In this document: positions 10,954 to 24,259 of the stretch, in pieces
Layout: each line of letters begins with the position of its first letter
Position numbering within the stretch: position 1 is the stretch's first letter
Source of the DNA: Procambarus clarkii
Taxonomy: Eukaryota > Arthropoda > Malacostraca > Decapoda > Cambaridae
Assembly: GCF_040958095.1 (NCBI RefSeq)
Contig: NC_091216.1
Location: 4,393,165 to 4,457,164, forward strand
Reading direction: 5' to 3'
Length of the DNA: 64,000 nucleotides
The notes under the pieces: model-generated
What the model saw: the letters and a program-made list of their open reading frames with translations, nothing else
Database searches by the model: none
What the model was told of the DNA's origin: nothing
Made by a program: the position numbers and the translations under genes

Positions 10954-12497
10954 CCCTTACACTGCTCAGGGGTCCTGGGGACATTTACACCCCTGTGCAC
11001 AAGAAAAAAAAATAAAAAAAATTTGTTTCGTCTTCTAAACATGTTAATTTGTATCCCCTGAGCATGGGAAAAAAAATCGTAGGTGACATATTTTGGGCGT
11101 AATTGACCGAGGAAGTGTGGCAAAAAGTGGGCGTTGGCAGAGCAGTTGTCAGAGCCGGTCATCAGCGTCACCCGCGTTGACAGATGGGAGTTGCCACAAA
11201 GATATTATTACCAAATTGTTTCAATGTCTCCGATTGATTTTTTCTTAGTTTTTTTGCAGTAATATTATTCAATAGTGTGTATTGTAATATATTTATATAA
11301 TAAAAGTGGTGAATATTTGCTATACTCAAAAGTATGATGTGCATATTAGTGATTCAATTATTATGTTTATAAAACAATAAACAAATAGTTTTGCTGCTAT
11401 TACACTCTATACACAGGTTATATATATGTATCTGCATGTTTTGGTCACCATAACGAACCACTAAGTTGGTATTGAGAGTCGAAAAGCAACGAGGCGTTAC
11501 CGCCACACACCAGCCAGCCACTCGCTGCCACTCCCTCAACACACGCACTAAACTCTCTCCCCCAACAATACCATTTGTGGTGTTATTGCACTATATACAG
11601 ACGTTATATATAAGTATGTGTATATTTTGTTCACCACAACTTTACAGCTAAGCTGATATAGTTAGTTCAGGCACTAAGAGTCGTCGCTATTCACAGATGG
11701 CGGCTAGCGGCTCCCTCACACATTCAAGGTCACACACACTAAACTTTCTTCCCCAACAATACTGTTTGCAATGTTATTACCCTATATACACATATTATAT
11801 ATAAATATCTACATGTTTTATGCACCGTAACTGTACACCTAAGCTTGTAGTGCGCCCAAAGAGCATAGTGGCCACCCTCTAAACAGCTAGACAAATCGTG
11901 CAGACGACGTCACCTCCGTCACCCATATGGCTCCTCCCAGCATAATCCTTTTGCTGTTATTACACTAATACACACATTATATATAAGTATCTACATTTGT
12001 GTTCACCATAGAGAACCGCTGAACTGGTATGGTGAATGCAAACAATAACAGGTACCCACACAGTCAGTAAACGATGCTGCCTCGCTCCGTCTCTCAGCAT
12101 CACTCCTCCCACAACGCTAATTATTACAACAATCCTGCTATTATCACAACCCTGGTTATTTATATCACAGTCATGGGTCATGTGTAATATTGTCATCGCT
12201 AAATAATAACAATTATATATTTATTCTGACATTTTTCGGCGATGCTGTGGTCACAAGCTGAACAACAATGCTGTTCGCTCATGCTGCTTGCGCCAGCCTT
12301 GGTTGCTCCAAAAGTACTGTGCCTCTCACACCTGAGAATATAGCCCACGATTTTTTTTTAAAATGGCATCTGCCCTGAGTAAACTACTGTGAACCCCGTG
12401 TAGCCGTGGGTCATTTGAATCGGGCCTGGCACCCTATTGCGTGCACCGTGGGACATGTTACTCAGGGCGTATATATACGCCATGCGCAGTTTAAGGG
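10954..12497. mobile_element. Non-autonomous piggyBac-like element 2 (TTAA-flanked, 1.54 kb)
   Basis: The flanks are TTAA at 10950-10953 and 12498-12501. The inverted termini CCCTTACACTGC and the complement of CCCTTAAACTGC agree at 11 of 12 bases. The interior is clearly homologous to element 1: the A-rich left end, a TTGCCACAAA..ATTATTACC stretch, and repeated TTATATATAAGTAT-like modules near 11410, 11600, 11790 and 11970. The SINE is absent. No transposase frame is visible. It sits at a different TTAA of the satellite monomer than element 1, so the two are independent insertions. Confidence 0.75.
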
Positions 12498-13186
12498 TTA
12501 ATGGTCTGAGTTGTGGTGCAGTTGTTTAAAGGCGTACCATTTATGTCAGTCGCTGTAAGGCTTCTGTGCTGGCTAGGGTTCGAATCTCCTGGTAGGAAAG
12601 TGCTCTAGGGTTGTATAACTTCTCTTGCGTGTTTAGGAAAGTTTTGAATTAAGCATAGGCACAGAGTTCTCCCATATTAACAGGAATTTAATGAAAGAAC
12701 GTGAGTAGCCCCTAACTAACTCTAGTTGCCCTTGGGAGGTGGTGATCTTTGGGGGGTTTAAATACCACGAAATTACCATCTCTTTTAAGGGTCTGAGTTC
12801 TGGTGCAGTGGGTTAAAGGTGTACCAGTTATGCCAGTTGCTGTAAATCTTCTGTGCTGGCTAGGGTTCGATTCTCCTGGTGGGAAAGTGTTCTAAGGTTG
12901 TATAACTTCTCTTGCGTGTTTAGGCAAGTTGTGCATTAAGCATAGACACAGAGTTCTCCCATATTAACAGGAATTTGATGAAAGAACGTGAGTAGCCCCT
13001 CACTAACTCTAGTTGCCCTTGGGAGGTGATGATCTTTGGCGGGTTTAAATACCCCAAAATTACCATCTCTTTTAAGGGTCTGAGTTGTGGTGCAGTGGGT
13101 TAAAGGCGTACCAGTTATGCCAGTTGCTGTAAGGCTTCTGTGCTGGCTAGGGTTCGAATCTCCTGGTGGGAAAGTGTTCTAAGGTT
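12498..13186 (+). repeat. ~287-bp array, last block
   Basis: Two and a half further satellite units (landmarks at 12795 and 13082, exactly 287 bp apart) end abruptly inside a unit, where a (TA)n tract begins. Confidence 0.85.
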
Positions 13187-13211
13187 GTATATATATATAT
13201 ATATATATATA
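13187..13211. repeat. (TA)n microsatellite joining the two satellites
   Basis: A short pure TA run separates the 287-bp array from the 259-bp array. It is the first of seven TA tracts that delimit every block up to 18405. Confidence 0.9.
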
Positions 13212-13897
13212 TGCGAACAAGCCTGAATGGTCCCCAGGACATATGCAACTGAAAACTCACACCCCAGAAGTGACTCGAACCCATACTCCCAGAAGCAACG
13301 CAACTGGTATGTACAAGACGCCTTAATCCACTTGACCATCACGACCGGACATAATGAGGTGATAGCCGAGGCTATTTGAACCACCCCACCGCCGGCACTC
13401 GGATAGTTATCTTGGGCATAGCATTTTACCAAATCACCTCATTCTTTGGGGCACACGTGAGGAACACAAATGCGAACAAGCCTGAATGGTCCCCAGGACA
13501 TATGCAACTGAAAACTCACACCCCAGAAGTGACTCGAACCCATACTCCCAGAAGCAACGCAACTGGTATGTACAAGACGCCTTAATCCACTTGACCATCA
13601 CGACCGGACATAATGAGGTGATAGCCGAGGCTATTTGAACCACCCCACCGCCGGCACTCGGATAGTTATCTTGGGCATAGCATTTTACCAAATCACCTCA
13701 TTCTTTGGGGCACACGTGAGGAACACAAATGCGAACAAGCCTGAATGGTCCCCAGGACATATGCAACTGAAAACTCACACCCCAGAAGTGACTCGAACCC
13801 ATACTCCCAGAAGCAACGCAACTGGTATGTACAAGACGCCTTAATCCACTTGACCATCACGACCGGACATAATGAGGTGATAGCCGAGGCTATTTGA
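13212..13897 (-). repeat. 259-bp tandem array, inverted block (~2.6 units)
   Basis: The units lie in reverse orientation relative to the rest of the array and are spaced exactly 259 bp apart. On the minus strand each contains a tRNA-like module: TGGTCAAGTGG fits the A box and GGTTCGAGTCA fits the B box apart from its last base. The copies are essentially identical to each other and to the forward block, which indicates very recent amplification or homogenisation. Confidence 0.9.

Positions 13898-16629
<2,732 letters not shown>

Positions 16630-16693
<64 letters not shown>
16630..16693. repeat. (TA)n microsatellite between MITE copies 1 and 2
   Basis: A pure TA run of about 64 bp. Confidence 0.95.
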
Positions 16694-16696
<3 letters not shown>

Positions 16697-17082
16697 GTAC
16701 CTAGTAGCCAGAATACACTTTTTGGCCTACTATGCAAGGCCCGATTTGCCTAATAAGCCAAGTTTTCCTGAATTAATATATTTTCTCTAATTTTTTTCTA
16801 ATGAGATGATAAAGCTACCCATTTCATTATGTATGAGGTCAATTTTATTTTATTGGAGTTAAAATTAACTTAGATATATGACCGAACCTAACCAACCCTA
16901 CCTAACCTAACCTAACCTATCTTTATAGGTTAGGTTAGGTTAGGTAGCCGAAAAAGTTAGGTTAGGTTAGGTTAGGTAGGTTAGGTAGTAGAAAAAACAT
17001 TAATTCATGAAAACTTGGCTTATTAGGCAAATCGGGCCTTGCATAGTAGGCCGAAAAGTGAGTTCTGGCTACTAGGTACGAC
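16694..17082 (+). mobile_element. TA-flanked MITE with telomere-like core, copy 2
   Basis: Same 389-bp element and orientation as copy 1, with a few substitutions in the terminal repeats. The CCTAA and TTAGG tracts are present in the core. Confidence 0.85.
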
Positions 17083-17102
17083 ATATATATATATATATAT
17101 AT

Positions 17103-17488
17103 GTCGTACCTAGTAGCCAGAACGCACTTCTCAGCCAACTATGCAAGGCCTGATTTGCATAATAAGCCAAGTTTTCATGAATTATTTGTTTTTCGGCAAC
17201 CTAACCTACCTAACCTAACCTAACCTAACTTTTTCCGCTACCTAACCTAACCTAACCTATAAAGATAGGTTAGGTTAGGTTAGGTAGGGTTGGTTAGGTT
17301 CGGTCATATATCTACGTTAATTTTAACTCCAGTAAAAAAAAATTGACCTCATACATAATGAAATGGGTAGCTTTATCATTTCATAAGAAAAAAATTTGAG
17401 AAAATATATTAATTCAGGCAAACTTGGCTTATTAGGCAAATTGGGCCTCGTATAGTAGGCCCAGAAGTGCGTTCTGGCTACTAGGTAC

Positions 17489-17491
<3 letters not shown>
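17103..17491 (-). mobile_element. TA-flanked MITE with telomere-like core, copy 3 (reverse)
   Basis: Same element in opposite orientation: the asymmetric ACATAATGAAATGGG segment now lies right of the telomere-like core. It is again 389 bp and is separated from copy 2 by only 20 bp of TA. Confidence 0.85.
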
Positions 17492-17531
<40 letters not shown>

Positions 17532-17534
<3 letters not shown>

Positions 17535-17919
17535 GTACCTAGTAACCAGAACGCACTTCTCGGCCTACTATGCAAGGCCAGATTTGCCTAATAAGCCAAG
17601 TTTTCCTGAAATAATATATTTTCTCTAATTTTTTTCTTATGAAATGATAAAGCTACCCATTTCATTTTGTATGAGGTCAATTTTTTTTATTGGAGTTAAA
17701 ATTAACTTAGATATATGACCGAACCTAACCAACCCTACCTAACCTAACCTAACCTATCTTCATAGGTTAGGTTAGGTTAGGTAGCCGAAAAAGTTAGGTT
17801 AGGTTAGGTTAGGTAGGTTAGGTAGTCGAAAAACAATTAATTCATGAAAACTTGGCTTATTAGGCAAATCGGGCCTTGCATAGTAGGCTGAGAAGTGCGT
17901 TCTGGCTACTAGGTACGAC
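17532..17919 (+). mobile_element. TA-flanked MITE with telomere-like core, copy 4
   Basis: Forward orientation, about 388 bp, bordered by (TA)n at 17492-17531 and 17920-17935. Confidence 0.85.
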
Positions 17920-17935
17920 ATATATATATATATAT

Positions 17936-18314
17936 GTCGTACCTAGTAGCCAGAACGCACTTCTCAGCCTACTATGCAAGGCCCGATTTGCCTAATAAGC
18001 CAAGTTTTCATGAATTAATTGTTTTTCGACTACCTACCTAACTAACCTACCTAACCTAACCTAACCTAACTTTTTCGGCTACCTAACCTAACCTAACCTA
18101 TAAAGCTAGGTTAGGTTAGGTTAGGTTTGGAAAATATCTACGTTAATTTTAACTATAATAAAGAAAAATTGACCTCATACATAATGAAAAGGGTAGATTT
18201 ATCATTTCATAATAAAAAAATTAGAGAATATATACTAATTCAGGAAAACTTGGCTTATTAGGCAAATCGGGCCTTGAATAGTAGGCCAAAAAGTGCGTTC
18301 TGGCTACTAGGTAC

Positions 18315-18317
<3 letters not shown>
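17936..18317 (-). mobile_element. TA-flanked MITE with telomere-like core, copy 5 (reverse)
   Basis: Reverse orientation, about 382 bp. The core is slightly rearranged: the segment after the TTAGG tract is shortened to GGTTTGGAAAATATC instead of the usual longer spacer. Confidence 0.82.

Positions 18318-18405
<88 letters not shown>
18318..18405. repeat. (TA)n microsatellite at the Penelope-like element boundary
   Basis: A pure TA run of about 88 bp that truncates the Penelope-like element fragment to its right. Confidence 0.95.
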
Positions 18406-18408
<3 letters not shown>

Positions 18409-18559
18409 TGTATACTGGCAGCAGGTTTTCTTTCAAACATGTTTCATTGAATATGACCGCATATTCTGTATTTATTATTTTCTGGTTTAGGGCTTCTATC
18501 CCTCTAACTATTTTCTTAGCATCAGGGCTTAATTGAAATAGGAGTTCTCCAAAACTCAT
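18406..18559 (-). pseudogene. N-terminal fragment of a second Penelope-like copy
   Basis: An ATG at 18559 opens about 51 codons before the frame runs into the TA tract, where it reads artificially as Tyr-Ile repeats. The peptide contains CLKENLLPVYTN, which resembles the N-terminal region I associate with crustacean Penelope-like polyproteins. Its position just downstream of the 3' end of the neighbouring copy fits a tandem arrangement. This is recognition by eye; an alignment to full-length elements would settle it. Confidence 0.5.
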
Positions 18560-18621
18560 TTTCGTACTTTTAAGGTGAAGAAAAGAAGTGATTTACTATA
18601 GAGTGTATTACACTTATTTGT

Positions 18622-18668
18622 ATAATTTGCACGACGTTTCGAACCTCCATGGTTCATTCTCAAGTGAA
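18622..18668 (-). ncRNA. Degenerate hammerhead-ribozyme-like motif of the Penelope-like element
   Basis: On the minus strand TTGAGAA (near 18662-18656; consensus CUGANGA, two differences) is followed by a perfect 5-bp stem GAACC/GGTTC with a five-base loop, directly by GAAAC (18640-18636), and then by GTCGT. That order, catalytic box, stem II, GAAA box and GUC-like site, is the hammerhead layout. Penelope-like elements are known to carry hammerhead motifs in their LTR-like segments. Stem I is not convincing by eye and the first box is imperfect, so activity is doubtful. Confidence 0.5.
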
Positions 18669-18821
18669 CAGATCTTACAATACTAGTTGATTTTATACCC
18701 GCATTAGGTCAGGTGATAATACAATGAAGGTGAAAACATGGGGGGATACATAAGGGATAAACATAGGGGCTGCAGAAGGCTTATTGGCCCATACGAGGCA
18801 TCTCCTATCTAAACACAAAGA

Positions 18822-19166
18822 TTAATCCAGTGTAATTGGCCTGTTATGTTGGACATTGTCTTCTGTGTTGGCATCGATATGTTCTTGTCTTGTCCTTACT
18901 CTCATGGTGGGTAGAGTAAATAGTTCCGTGATTTGGGTGTTCATGGTAGGTCGCTCTATTCTTATGTGAATTGCCTCAAGAATTTGTAATCTTCTTGAAT
19001 CTTGGGTTTTGTCTATTATGCAAGTATTCTTGTTCAACATTTCTCTTGTTAGAGTAATGTCATGGGCTTGTCTCATGTGATTCCTAGGGGCACCAGATTG
19101 AAGATGGCATGTCAAACGCCTCGTCAGCTTGGTCGACGTCATACCTATGTACTTACATTGAAGGTT
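18822..19166 (-). pseudogene. GIY-YIG endonuclease domain of the Penelope-like element
   Basis: This is the C-terminal nuclease domain that nicks target DNA in Penelope-like elements. It is separated from the RT by one in-frame TGA at 19167-19169 without a frame change. The preceding VYMYTC stands for the GIY motif. KYIGMT is the YIG motif. The following LTRRLTCHL carries the conserved Arg and His region, and LEAIHIRIERPTMN carries the conserved Glu and Asn. The main motifs are thus retained, and the stop is the chief visible lesion. Confidence 0.8.
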
Positions 19167-20064
19167 TCATCCTTCGTGGGGGCAAGTGTACATGTATACA
19201 ACGCTTGACTGCTGTAGAGGGTTCTCCGTCGGCTTCGGGCTGTTTTTGATAAGGAGTTCGGAAGTCTTCTTGGTTTTGTAGAATATTATCAGGTTTATGT
19301 TTTGGTTAGGAGTAGTGCTTTTTACTCCTTTACGGATTATTTCTTTCATTATTCTTTCCTCTTTTATATGTTCACTGTGCATGGTTGATTTGTAATATAA
19401 TTTTATTGGGGGTGTTGTGGTTTCTGTTCTAGGTTCTGAATTATACCAACGGTCCAAGTGTCTTCTTATAGCAGCGTTTATTTCCGCGTTGCTATATCCG
19501 TTGTTCACCAATACCTGAGTTACTCTTTCAAACTCTCTACTCACGTTGCTCCATTCAGAGCAGTGGGTAAGCGCTCGACGAATATAAGCATTGAGAACAC
19601 TGGCTTTGTATCTTTGAGGGCACTCACTTCTACCGTTCAGGCATAATCCTATGTTGGTGGGCTTGGTATATACGTTGGTGCTTAAAGACTTTCCTGTTTT
19701 TGTTATTAGTACATCCAAGAATGGCAGACTGTTATTTTCACTATTTTCATGTGTAAATCGGAGTACTGACTCTCTCTCTAGGTGTCTTTTTAGGTCAATT
19801 AGTTCATCTGAGTCTTTTACTATTACGAATATGTCATCTACATAACGGCAGTATACAGTTGGTTTTTGTCTGCTACTGAAGACCCTATCTTCGATGGTTC
19901 CCATATAAAAATTAGCAAATAAAACTCCTAAGGGGGAGCCCATTGCTACTCCGTCTATTTGTAAATACATGTCTCCTTGTGGACTGATGAAAGGGGCTTC
20001 CTTTGTACATGCTTCGAGAAGACTTTTCAAGTGTGCCTCAGGTATGTCTAGTGTGGGCCTCACC
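19167..20064 (-). pseudogene. Penelope-like reverse transcriptase, 5'-truncated
   Basis: This is the RT core of a Penelope-like element. Conserved blocks in order are IPEAHLKSLLEACTKEAPF, GVAMGSPLGVLFANFYMG (motif B), YCRYVDDIFVI (motif C with the catalytic YVDD intact) and LPFLDVLI, followed by a thumb-like region. The N-terminal fingers and motif A are missing. An apparent ATG at 20285 is misleading: about the first 74 codons are antisense to the adjoining LINE ORF1 and are not Penelope sequence. The frame ends in TGA just before the GIY-YIG domain. Confidence 0.85.
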
Positions 20065-20095
20065 TCAATAGCGGTGAGGCCCACACTACCTTCTC
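20050..20095. repeat. 15-bp perfect hairpin at the Penelope/LINE junction
   Basis: AGTGTGGGCCTCACC and its exact reverse complement GGTGAGGCCCACACT are separated by eight bases. One arm reads as Penelope-like sequence on the minus strand and the other as LINE gag sequence on the plus strand, so the element boundary falls in or next to the loop. Confidence 0.8.
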
Positions 20096-20721
20096 CCGCA
20101 CGTGTATACGTTACAAACTTGAGGCGGTCGTCCTCAATGTGAAGCACCGGGACCGTTTGTCTTTTCCTGAGGCTCGGCGACAAGTTCATCGTCTCCATTC
20201 TTTTGCTGGCATCTCCTATGCTCGAATGGTGCGCTCCTCCTCTCCTCGTCCTTCCCGCCTTCCTCGGTCTCACAACCGTTTCCAAGCCTTAGACCTGGAC
20301 TCGCCCACCACCACCTTCCTTGTTTCCCTCCGTTCTGTCCTGGAGGGTCCCCTCTTGGTTCTCTGTCTAGGGCTCCCCTTCTTTCTACCCAGTCTGTCAT
20401 GTCTCTGTGTCTTCTTCCTCCTCTCCCTCTGGTCCTCCTTCCCGTCATTCTCCTCCGTCTCTTGGCTCTCCACGCCGCCTAACTGTGCGGGCTGATGTCC
20501 ATCGCTCTCCTGGTGGTCGTGTTGTTCGCTCTCGCTCTTCTTCTCCTATCGAGACGCTCGAGTCTGTTGCCCAGTACATTGCTGCTGGGACGCCTGTCTC
20601 TTTGAGTCAGAAGCGGAAACCTGGCTCCTCTCCTTACTCCTCCCCTGTAGGTAAGAAGGCTTTGCTTTCTTCTTTGCCCCCTATCTCCGATTCTATTGTT
20701 CCTTCCCCTCCCGCTTCCTGA
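20072..20721 (+). pseudogene. ORF1 (gag-like) C-terminal remnant of LINE 1
   Basis: The remnant begins in the last zinc-knuckle region (NSGEAH, where the related copy has CLNCGEAH, so one cysteine is lost) and continues through YKLEAVVLNVKHRDRLSFPEA into Ser/Pro-rich low-complexity sequence. A frameshift near 20400 moves the frame to one ending with QKRKPGSSPYSSP and a stop at 20719-20721. The role in the family is RNA binding in the retrotransposition particle. Confidence 0.75.
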
Positions 20722-20904
20722 GGTGTGCTCCCTTGTTTCTGCCCCTTCTCCGTCTCCTTCTCCTCCCTGCTCGTCCACCTCTGGTCTCTCCTCCCGCTTC
20801 TTTCCCTCTTTCTTTACTCAGTTTACCCATGCCTCCTAACCCTGACTTCGCTGATCCTGATTCTGACCCTCTGCTCTCTTTGGCTCTCCTCTCTCTTTTT
20901 GCCG

Positions 20905-21520
20905 ATGTCTATTCTTCAACGGAACATTCGTGGATATTACGCTCATTTCCTTGACCTCCAACTTCTATTTTCACAGTTTTCGCCCCTTTGTGTCTGTCTC
21001 CAGGAGCCGATGCTTGGTGCTCGTCCTGTTCGCTTCCGTGGCTATTCTTTCCCCCCCCCCAGCTGTTGCTGGATCTCACAATTCTTCTGCTCTCTTGATT
21101 CGCTCAGATGTTCCTTTTGTCCCCTTACTTTTTTTTCGCCTCTCCACTGTTCTGCTGCTCGTATCTTTGAGCGTAGATGGTACACGGTTCGTTCCATTTA
21201 TCACCGCCCCGGTGTCCCACTTTCTTTTCCCGATCTTAAGCACCTCCTAGACTCCTTACCGGGGCCTGTGCTTCTGCTGGGTGATTTCATTTGTCGTCAT
21301 GCCCTTTGGGGTGATGTGCTGACAAACACCCGGGGTCGCCTCCTTGAACCTTTCATCCTCTCTTCTTCCTTGTCCCTTCTTAATTCTGGTGAGCCTACTC
21401 ATTTGGACTCTCAGACTCGCTCCCTTTCCTGTCTCGATGTTTCTCTGTGCTCGTCATCCCTTTTCTTAGATTTTGAGTGACGGGTCCTTGATGACCTTCA
21501 TGGCAGTGACCATTTTCCTA
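20905..21520 (+). pseudogene. Apurinic-type endonuclease domain of LINE 1
   Basis: The frame opens with SILQRNIRGYYAHF and CVCLQE, the latter carrying the conserved catalytic Glu. It continues to GDFICRHALWGD, which is the family GDFNxRHxxWGD motif with Asn replaced by Ile, a key-residue loss. A middle stretch near 21050-21180 is out of frame, and the frame stops at 21480, just before the SDH-like motif, which is read in another frame (GSDHF near 21500). In the family this domain nicks target DNA. Confidence 0.8.
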
Positions 21521-21529
21521 TCCTTGTTA

Positions 21530-23275
21530 CTTTATTCTCTTTTCATCCTCCTCTCTCCTTCCCTAGGTGGCGATTTGCCGAGGCTGACTGGCGCGTCTTT
21601 ACTCTCCGTGCTACTATTTCCGACCTCTCCGTTCTGCCTCTTCCTCGCGCCCTCCTTCTTTTTCATGGCACTGTCTTTGATGCTGCCCTCTGGTCTATTC
21701 CTTGCTCTTCCTCTCGGGGAACGCGGACGTGCGTTCCTTGGTGGAATGTGGACTGTGCTCGGGCTGTCCTCTGTAAGCGTGCAGCCTGGAAGAGACATCG
21801 CTGCCAGCAGATGGTTGAGTCTTTTCTTTTGTTTCGGAAGACGAGTACGGTGGCCCGTAGGACCATCCGTGCGGCTAAACGTGCTTGCTGGATGTTTTAT
21901 GTCTCTACCATTACGTCCGGAACTCCTCTACCACTGGTCTGGAAGCGTATCCTCTAGATTGCTGGTAAGTTCGTCCCCAATGTCTCACCGGTCCTTCACC
22001 TCCATGGTGCTCTTGCGGCGGACCCGTTGCAGGTCGCGTCCGAACTGGGTTCCCAATTTTCTTCTGTCAGTTCTGGTTCTCATCTTCCCCAATCCTTCCT
22101 TCTTCGTAAGCATATTCTTGAATCTCGTCCTTTAAATTTCTACTTATCTTCGCCTTCCCTATAATGATCCCTTCTCTCTCTCTGAGCTTCAGTCTGCCCT
22201 AGCCCTTTGTGGTTCTACGGCAGCAGGCTCCGATGGCATTCATTATGAAATGCTTCGCCATCTCCCTCCGTGCACGTCTCAGCATTTACTGAGTCTGTAC
22301 AATCTAATCTGGGAGACGTCGTCAGTCCCTGAAGATTGGCTCGATGCTGTTGTCCTCCCTGCTCGGAAACCAGGGTTTCTCGGGTTATCCTCCAAGGACT
22401 ACCGCCCTATTGCCCTCACGAATTGTGTCTGCAAGCTCTTTGAACGTTTGGTTAACATCGTTTGTGTTGTTCTTATAACACTATCACTACCTCTCCACTT
22501 TTCAATTTGGTTTTTGCAAGTGCCGCTGCACAACAGATGTCCTGGTGAACTTGGAGGTCTATATTCGTACTGCTTATGCTGTGAAGACCTCCGTTGTTGC
22601 CGTTCTTTTTGACCTAGAAAAGGCTTAAGACACTACCTGGCAGTATCATATTCTGTCTCAACTTCATTCTTTTGGCCTTCTTGGAAATCTCCCTCTCTTC
22701 CTCCAGTTTCCTCTCTCGTCATTCCTTTCGTGTGCGGCTTGGTACCACCCTCTCTGCCCCTTTTCGGCAGTATGAAGGTGAACCCCAGGGTAGTGTTCTG
22801 AGCACTACTCTTTTTCTAGTTGCCCTCAGCGGTCTTCCTCTCTTCCTTCTGGCATCTTCTCTGCTCTCTGTGTTGACGGTCTTACCCTTCGCTGTCAGGG
22901 TGATGATTCACCTCTCCTTCAACGGCGGCTTCAACTTGTGATTGATGCCGTGTCGTCTTGGGCCACCGATCATGGCTTCAAGTTCTCTACGTCTAAGACT
23001 TGTGGTATGACTTTTATTCGGAAGCATATAGTTCTTCGTCCCTCTTTGTCGCTTTATGGTCATCCGCTTGTGTACAGGGATTCCGCTAAGCGTTTGGGGT
23101 TAGTCTTTGACGCTCGTTTGTCTTGGTCAGCCCATGTCTCTTACCTCCGAGTTGAATGCTCTAAGGCCCTTAAGGTTTTGTTCCATACTTCTTGCGGAGT
23201 GGATAGGCGCAAGCTCCTCTATTTGCACTCCTCTCTCCTCCTGTCTAAACTCGATTATGGTTGTCTTGCATAATC
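21530..23275 (+). pseudogene. Linker and reverse transcriptase of LINE 1
   Basis: After a linker (RRTIRAAKRACWMFYVSTI) come the RT blocks GSDGIHYEMLRHLPP, DWLDAVVLPARKPG, KDYRPIALTNCVCKLFE, a motif A region FDLEKA interrupted by TAA near 22626, and a motif B region PQGSVLSTTLFL. The catalytic box at 22869-22880 reads CVDG instead of YVDD, so one of the two metal-binding aspartates is lost. The frame shifts several times (near 22460 and 22600) and ends at a TAA near 23271. Confidence 0.8.
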
Positions 23276-23312
23276 TTCTGCTTCTCCTTCTACTTTTCGC
23301 CGTCCTGATGCT

Positions 23313-24120
23313 TTGCACCATACTGGGTTGCGTCTCAGCTCTGGTGCCATTCGTTCAACTCCTGCCTTTAGTTTGTATGTTGACTCTGGCTTCCTCGCTC
23401 TTCAGGACTGCCGTGATCGCTACTGTCTTCGCTATTTTGCGCGGTCCTTACAACATCCTTCTTCTCGCCTCTGTCGTGCTTTAACTTTTACCCCTCCTGT
23501 AGCTCCTGTTCCTCTTCATCGTCTCCCTCTTTCTGTCCGGTTATCTCGCTTACAGGATTCTCTTTCTGTTCATATTTCTAATGTTTCTCCTCATATTGTT
23601 CCTTCCTTGCCTCCGTGGAGAGTCCCCCTTCTCAAGTTTTGTACGTCCTTGACTTATATCACTAAGGCCTTTACCCCTCCTACGATTCTGAAAAGCCTCT
23701 TCCTTGAGCACTTTTCTTCGCCCTCCCACTCTATTTCCATCTTCATTGATGCGTCTAAGTCTGCGGACGGTGTGGGCTACTCTGTTGTTTTCCCTGACCG
23801 CACTTATATGTGTCGCCTCTCTTCGGAGGCTAGCGTCATCACAACAGAACTTTATGCTATTCTCTATGCTCTCCGTCTCTTGCTTTCTCATTGTCATTCC
23901 TCCTTTGTGGTTGTAGTTGACTCTCGTAGTGCTCTTATGGCTCTAGGGGTCCTTTAATCCTGTCCATCCGGTGGTCATCAAGATTCAACATTGGCTGTTT
24001 CTTATTTCTAGTAAATTTAAATGAGTAGAGTTTTCCTGGGTTCCCAGCCATATTGGTGTTTCTTTGAATGAGGGTGCGGATGCTGCCACTAAGGAAGCTA
24101 TTCGTTCTTGTCCCATCTCC
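23313..24120 (+). pseudogene. RNase H domain of LINE 1
   Basis: Catalytic-type motifs are visible in order: FIDASKSADGVGYSVVF (first Asp), TTELYAILYAL (Glu), VVVDSRSALMAL (second Asp) and, after a stop and frameshift near 23957, WVPSHIGVSLNEGADAA (His and last Asp). RNase H in I-type elements removes the RNA strand after first-strand synthesis. The frame from 23313 also includes the RT thumb and connection region. Confidence 0.8.
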
Positions 24121-24259
24121 CGTAAGGGAGATGGGACCTTATTCCGACTTTTATCCAGTTATTCATTCCTCCATCCTTGCCCATTGGCAGGGTCATTGGT
24201 CCTCTGTAGTTCGTCCTCTGTAGTTGGTCCTCTGTAGTTGGTAACAAGCTGCATACTCT

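Larger units (their letters stand above)
18406..20064 (-). mobile_element. Penelope-like element fragment in head-to-tail partial tandem
   Basis: In minus-strand order there is a 5'-truncated RT plus GIY-YIG open frame (20064 to 18822), about 260 bp of non-coding sequence containing a hammerhead-like motif, and then the start of a second reading frame (18559-18406) that looks like the N-terminus of the next copy, cut by (TA)n. Partial tandem copies joined through an LTR-like segment are characteristic of Penelope-like elements. The 5' side is truncated where it meets the plus-strand LINE at about 20064. Confidence 0.75.
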
